This document shows, piece by piece, positions 58,455 to 64,000 of a stretch of DNA of 64,000 bases. The notes under the pieces are model-generated. The model did not search any database. It was not told the origin of the DNA and was given only the letters and a program-made list of their open reading frames with translations. The position numbers and the translations under genes are program-made. This stretch comes from Talpa occidentalis (taxonomy: Eukaryota > Chordata > Mammalia > Eulipotyphla > Talpidae), in contig NW_023601104.1 in assembly GCF_014898055.3 (NCBI RefSeq), positions 85,543,106-85,607,105 of the forward strand, written 5' to 3'. Positions within the stretch are counted from its first letter, which is position 1. Each line of letters starts with the position of its first letter.

Positions 58455-58819
58455 ATAGGAATAACAAAGGACAATTAGGACTAACAAAGGTAAACTTGGC
58501 TGCAGAGTCCCCAAATATTCTATCTTCTCAATGCTTCTTCTAAAACAAAAGGATTTTTTGTTGTAATTTCTTCAGATAAAGGAGATAAAAAATGATCTTA
58601 AATAAATCTAAATATAAGAACTCAAAGTAAAAACAAAAATTAAAAAAAAAATAAAACATCATGACCTTGGTATAATATTCTATACATCAAAAACACAAGT
58701 AACAAAAGGACAAAAAGACCTAGATAAATTGAATAAAAACTAATTTTTTTATTCTGCAAATATCAAAAAAGTGAAATGATGAACCGATAGAATGGGAGAA
58801 AACATTTGCAGATCATTTA
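58455..58819 (-). repeat. Inverted duplication, right arm (empty site)
   Basis: 365 bp, reverse complement of the locus at 54743-56268 with the young LINE-1 absent. At the point where the left arm is interrupted, this arm reads aaaacaaaaattaaaaaaaa continuously. Its outer flank at 58820 does not continue as LINE-1, so this is the derived copy. Spacer between the arms is about 2.19 kb. Confidence 0.93.
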
Positions 58820-59140
58820 GTTAAACAGTGCTTTCTTGTAAATGTTTAGACTGCATTTTCTCAACGAGGGCCAATACTATGCCCCTAAGATAGTCATGAA
58901 CAGGCAGTGTTCTTGGGTGTTGCAAGGCTGGTGTGTGGGCATGACCAGCAGTTAATAATGGAGGAAATCAGCATAAAATTTCCTGTAAGGCACAGTCCAA
59001 GCACACAAGGAAGAAGTACCCACTTAAAGTACCAATATTATCCTGCTGAGAACAGTGAGGTTATGTAGCTTAACTTTGGAGATATTGTGAATAATGCAAA
59101 AAGTTCTGTGATAAACACTTTGTATAAACAGGCAATATTT

Positions 59141-59413
59141 CTTTAAGATTTATTTATTTATTTGTGCATACAAGAACTGGAGTTCAGGCCAGAGGTATGG
59201 GGCGGGGGATGTGAATGTATTCAACAGAGACAGAGTGGGAAGCAGAAAAGGTAGATCTACTGAAATATACTGGTGAGGGGAGCAGCGGTGGAGACAGGAG
59301 AGATCTGCTGTGCCATATGTGGGTCAGTTCCCTGGCTGGGGATTGAACCCAGGCCTCAGAGGCAATAGCATGATAGTGCTGATACTTAACACCTATGCCA
59401 CCAGGGAGGCCCA
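59141..59413 (-). mobile_element. tRNA-derived SINE, older subfamily
   Basis: Reverse full copy with target duplication aaacaggcaatattt (59126-59140) and aaacaggaaatattt (59414-59428), one mismatch. A ggcgggggatgtgaatgt change alters the usual ggtgagaggattc block. Confidence 0.94.
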
Positions 59414-59429
59414 AAACAGGAAATATTTT

Positions 59430-61975
59430 CTTAGTGGAAATTATCTACAGGCAAAATCACTGAGAACAAATTCAGTTATTTTAAGATTTTAAAATTATGC
59501 TTTGGTCTATCATCTATCTCTCTATATATGTTTCAAGGCTGTCTTAAAGCTATGCCAATATAGTTTCAAAATTATTTATTTACATTTTGCTATTTTGCTA
59601 ATACAAATAGATTTGACTTTTAACAGTGGAAGTCGCTTAACATTGAGTTTGCTCCTTCTTAAAGCAAGTCATCTGTGCCTTCTGGTTCCAAGCCATTGCT
59701 GCTGCATAAATCAAGAATGAAAGTACCATCGAAGGTTGGGGGTGAGGGGGTCTACTAGTGACATTTTTAGAAAGATTTTATTTCACTTCTGCTAAAAGCA
59801 ATGAGATTGTTCTCTCAATGACAGTGCCAATGAAAATAGAGGAAGAACAAACATTTGCTTAGACCTTTCCAGACTTCACACTCCTTGCTCAAACAACCCA
59901 GGAAGTATTTTTACCATTTTAGTTTTAGAGATGAGAAAATGAGATATCATGATTTATTTGTTATAGGATGTAAAGAATAATGAGAGTCCTTATAAATTCC
60001 TATTATAAAATTAACACAAACATGCTACAAATTTCTTAGTGACAAAAATGTGCCATTGTGTGATGAACTGACCTATCACAATGGTTTTGCTTTGTGTGAT
60101 TTCAAAGCTTAAAAATGTATTATATAAAACTTTGGGAACAAAGAATTTAGCAAAGAAATTTAACATCACATTGACATAGAGTTACAGCTATTAACATTTG
60201 GGGGTATTTTAGATGGGTGTACATATTTGTATCTAGGTATTTGTGTGTATTTTTTTAATACACAATCAGATAATGAGATTTGCAGAGTGATGTGTGACAT
60301 ATTCACCCTTTTGTTGTTCAGCATGTGTCATGGCACACAGTAGGTCCTCAGTTTATAGGCTGAATGCTGGACTTGACTTAATGGCTTGGTTACTGGGAAA
60401 CTATATGGGTTTTGCCTATACCCATATAGACCTTTTAGTGATTGTATTAGATACAGATGTTATGAAACCTGACTTTTAGATGACATATTGTATTGTGAGC
60501 AAATGTGGTAATGGTGAATCTTATATACAAATACCTCTTTTTGGTATTCATATTTGAGAACAGAAAGGTTATTTTTGTCTTTAGAAATAATTCTGTGATA
60601 TAGTGTTTTTCTAAGTTACAAAATTAGGAGCTCTAGCCTATTGTCCCTATTACTTGCATGTCTCCTTGCCAGTATTATCTTTCTGTCATAATTTTTGAAA
60701 CTATTATATCGTTTCCTTCACTTTTAATGTTTGCTGAAAATGGCACATTTGCTGATGTGAAAGATGGGAATAGGGTGTGAACCTATATTTTCTCTTCTCT
60801 CTTTTCATTGACTTAAATGCTTCTTCTTTGGCTGCTCATCACCATTTTGTCAGCCTCCTGAATTTTATTCCTGGATTCTACAGCTGACATATATATTGGC
60901 ATCACAACTTCTTAAATGCACCTACTTTAAATTTGTGTTTGTCTGTTCTATTTTACCCAGGAACAGTGAGAGAATATTAAAGAGGATTAGTGAGAAAGAA
61001 AGTGCCCCTATTTACTCTAGGAAAGTGAAAAAACGATGAATCAAGATCCAGGTCTTGCAGGAAAAAAAAAATTCAAGTCAAACTATCACAGAAAGTAAAT
61101 GAAGCACCCAATATGTAGCATGCTGGGGGTCAGAACAAAAGCCTAGCAAGCAAGCGTGAATTTTACCAAAGGGGAACTTTTGGGTTCAATAGGGAAAAAG
61201 CAACAATGACAAAGGACTCACCCTGAAATAGAAAATGTTAGGTGCATAAACAAGCACAAGAGATGGAAAAGATGAAAACTTGAAGAAGGATATAATCAGT
61301 AAATTTGGTAAAAATCAAAACTTTGATTAGGTCTTAAAGAGTATGTAGCATACAGCACATTACAAAGCCTCAATGTTCAAGGTCAAAGCAATCCCAAATC
61401 AGAAAGTGTTTTATTGTCTGTTGATAAGAAAAAATAGTTTCCAGGCATGTTTTTCCTCTCTGCATTCTTGAATCACTTTTGGTGATATCATATATTTATG
61501 TATAGGAAGAGTTCTAGTCAGAGGTTCCTTCCAATAAATATCTTTGTCCTGAAGGTAAGGGAACATTGACTTTGGTGAAAGAGATGCTAAGCATTGTCCC
61601 CCCTCCCCCACCATGTAATTTCTTTACATTCAAGTGCTAACCAGTATCAGTTGAATATGCAAACAGAACTCTGCTGATTTCTAAACATCACACTTTGCTT
61701 AGCTTTGTGCAGTAAGGTTGGCTATGAATTTATCTTTTCACAGTGATCGTTAATTCCCTATAGCAACTTGCTGAGGACTTAGTATGATTGGAAAATAACA
61801 ACTTCAATATTCTATAGTATTTGTAACATATAAACCATCATCATATCTCTTAAAACTTCACAACAATAATGTGCATCTAATCTTTCCATGAACTGCTCAT
61901 AGCTACTATCATCATTCAAAAATCTCATCTTAAAAAATACTGTATTTTTTTAGTAGAATACTTTGTTCTGGTTTC
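59430..61975. other. AT-rich unique DNA, no gene seen
   Basis: A weak antisense MIR-like piece lies at 59875-59950 (actccttgctcaaacaaccc, tttagagatgagaaaatgag). Short frames of 60-76 codons lack domains. No promoter-like or CpG-rich segment. Confidence 0.42.
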
Positions 61976-61999
61976 ATTAAAATAAACTATACTTACTCT

Positions 62000-63165
62000 G
62001 GAAATCTGTTAAATGGCTTACATATAATAATAGAATACGCATTTCCAAAGATGATATGCTGATGGTCAAGCACATGAAAAGGTGTTTATCAAACTTATAA
62101 TCAGGAAAATGCAAATCACTACCACTATGAGATATAATCTCAGACCTGTGAGAATGACCCACATTAAAAAGACCACAAACAAGAAGTGTTAGTGAGGACA
62201 TGGAGAGAAAGGAAACCTCATACACTGTTGGGAAGAATGTAAGATTGGTGCAACCCTCAAGGGGAACAATATGGAAGTTTATCAAAATATTGAAAATAGA
62301 TCTACCATAGGCCTCCCTGTGGACCTAGGGGTTAAATCTCAGCACTGTCACCGCTGAGGCCTTAGTTGAATCCCAGGCCAGGGTGCTAATCCACATGGCA
62401 TAGCAGACCTCTCCTGTCTCATCTCACCCACTGCTCCCCTCAGCAGTGTATTTCAGTAGATCCACCTGTTCTGCCCCCCACTCTGTCTCTGGTAAATTCT
62501 CTCACCCCCTGCACTTCTGGCCTACACCCCAGTTCTATGCATAAATAAATAAAATATTAGATCTACCATATGATCCAGCAACTCCATTGTTATTTACTCA
62601 AAGAATGCAAAAACACTAAAGAGATATATTCACTTCTATATTTATTGCACCACTATTTACAATAGCTAAATTATGAAAACAGCCTAATTACCATAGGGCA
62701 GCTGAGTGGATTAAGAGGATATGGTATAGATACACAATGGAATACTACTTAGCTATAAAAGAAGAATGAACTCTTGCCATTGTCACAACAGGGATGGAAC
62801 TAGAGGGGATTATGCTAAGCAAAATAAGTCAGAAGGAGGAAGACATACTACTTGGTTTCACTTATATGTGGAATATAGAAAACAAAACAAAGGTTCACAC
62901 AAAACCAAACCAAAAATAAACCCTCGAAATCTGAGTATAGAATTGACTCTTGTCTTCCTGGTTAGCAGGAAGAGAAGGAAAGGGTGAATAATATATGGTG
63001 GCTAATGGACTCTGGTGGAGTATGGGTACCTCAGTGGTGGGTGTGGTGTGGTAACTACCATACATCTAAACGGGGGTAATCTCATGCCCCGTCATCATAT
63101 ACATATGTATGTAACATTGTAATCAATGTTACTTCAGTAAAGAAAAGTAAAATAAATAAATAATG
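62000..63165 (+). mobile_element. Old LINE-1 3' part, sense, split by a SINE
   Basis: Sense LINE-1 from late ORF2 to the 3' end: ggaaaatgcaaatcactacc, actatgagatataatctcag, catacactgttgggaagaat, atatgatccagcaactccat, cactatttacaatagctaaa, acacaatggaatactactta, gggatggaactagaggggat and gctaagcaaaataagtcaga. The 3' UTR ends in cttcagtaaagaaaagtaaa and a taaataaataa tail. Frame decayed by stops and indels. SINE insertion at 62310-62558. Confidence 0.85.
62310..62558 (+). mobile_element. tRNA-derived SINE, older subfamily
   Basis: Plus-strand copy inside the old LINE-1, with a perfect 12-bp target duplication, agatctaccata, at 62298-62309 and 62559-62570. The head is slightly altered (ggcctccctgtggacctagg) and the 3' part is a little shorter than usual. 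Confidence 0.94.
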
Positions 63166-63169
63166 CAAA

Positions 63170-64000
63170 AGCTATGATTGGATACCAACTCTATTTCAAT
63201 AATTTTATAAGCTGGGTTAACAAAGGAAAAGATATATCAACATTTCTAGTTTTTCTCTTCAGTTATAAATGCAAACACACCTTTTGTGACAAGTGACAAC
63301 GCAAGTAGTATAAAAGGTATTTCTCCACCCCCAAACCAGCACACCTTAAACAAAGCAAGTATTCGTAAAGATATATTTAGTATTGCTATCCTCACACTGT
63401 TAAGTTGTAGCTGTAACAACAAATTCTTACGGAATCCTGTGATTCATCGTTCCTTTGCAAATAGATCCTTTCTGTCTCTAATGAATATATTTTTTACCTG
63501 CTACCAAAATACAGTGGGAATACACAGGTGATATTCTTGCTCTTCCTACTTATCTTTTGAATTTGGTGACTTTTGGTGAAAGATTCTGCTTTAATGGAAA
63601 ATGACAGATATTTTTCCTTCAGAGGAGTCACTGAACTTTTAGTTACAGAAACCAAAAAAGATGAATCTTGACTTTAGAAGTCATGCTTGAAAATTAAAAG
63701 CAACAGAGAAAGTCTTTTATTTCTGTCTTAATTGTGGGAATGGATGGAGTGCGTGGACAATAATTCTTGGACTACACAAGTCACTACACAAGTGACTACC
63801 ATGTTTAAAGGTTAGAAGAAGGTGAAAATAGGAAGAAAAGAGGCATAAGTTTAAGTGATAAGCAAGACATTGATAACCTACATATCCTTATATCCCTTAA
63901 AACTCCGTAATACTACAGAAAATAATCTTTTATTCTCTTCAACTCTATCATATGACTATTCTTTTTATAAAAATTTTAAAAAAAAAAGCAATGTTGACAG
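63170..64000. other. AT-rich unique DNA, nothing recognised
   Basis: No gene or repeat recognised to the end of the window. There is a short local repeat (cactacacaagt twice, near 63772-63800). Confidence 0.45.

Overview
This window is AT-rich nuclear DNA from a placental mammal. The diagnostic content is ancient MIR and L2/CR1-type repeats, MLT1- and MLT2-type LTRs, several generations of LINE-1, and about 25 copies of a tRNA-derived SINE. The SINE has RNA polymerase III A and B boxes, AATAAA motifs and a TCTTT terminator near the tail, the so-called T+ SINE structure. The SINE body is none of the primate, rodent, carnivore CAN, horse Ere, cetartiodactyl CHR, vespertilionid VES or shrew SOR elements as I remember them. 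I read the host as probably laurasiatherian (an insectivore or bat lineage is possible) without naming the species.

I find no protein-coding gene, rRNA or tRNA gene, CpG island or CRISPR array. The reading frames over 60 codons are either translations of SINEs and LINE-1 or chance frames in AT-rich DNA. The only frames with real protein homology are two uninterrupted pieces of LINE-1 ORF2 near 55.1-56.1 kb, inactive as a gene. One weak coding-like stretch (50.2-50.6 kb, minus strand, internal stop) may be a retropseudogene fragment. The region is best described as a gene desert or a long intron.

Layout. 1-14.3 kb: mostly unique AT-rich DNA with four SINEs, a hairpin at 6.57 kb and a diverged direct duplication (9.80 and 12.69 kb). 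14.3-15.7 kb: an old interspersed repeat split by two SINEs. 17.4-21.5 kb: two MIRs and a 2.6 kb antisense old LINE-1. 24-28 kb: dense SINE cluster with one nested insertion. 31.3-31.8 kb: a composite SINE pair with a TATC microsatellite inside a single target-site duplication. 33-41 kb: L2/CR1 fragments, MIRs, an MLT1-type LTR, an MLT2-type LTR and a 43-bp perfect inverted repeat. 41-50 kb: two old LINE-1 fragments, SINEs and a possible solo LTR. 53.4-58.8 kb: the most structured part, with nested SINEs, an old antisense LINE-1 hit by a young 5'-inverted LINE-1, and an inverted 365-bp copy of the same locus 2.2 kb away that lacks the young LINE-1. 59-63 kb: two more SINEs, one inside an old LINE-1 3' end.

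The main theme is genome dynamics. Retroposition is layered, and three inverted repeats (6.57, 38.0-38.4 and 54.7-58.8 kb) look like products of template switching. I did not find a new gene system.
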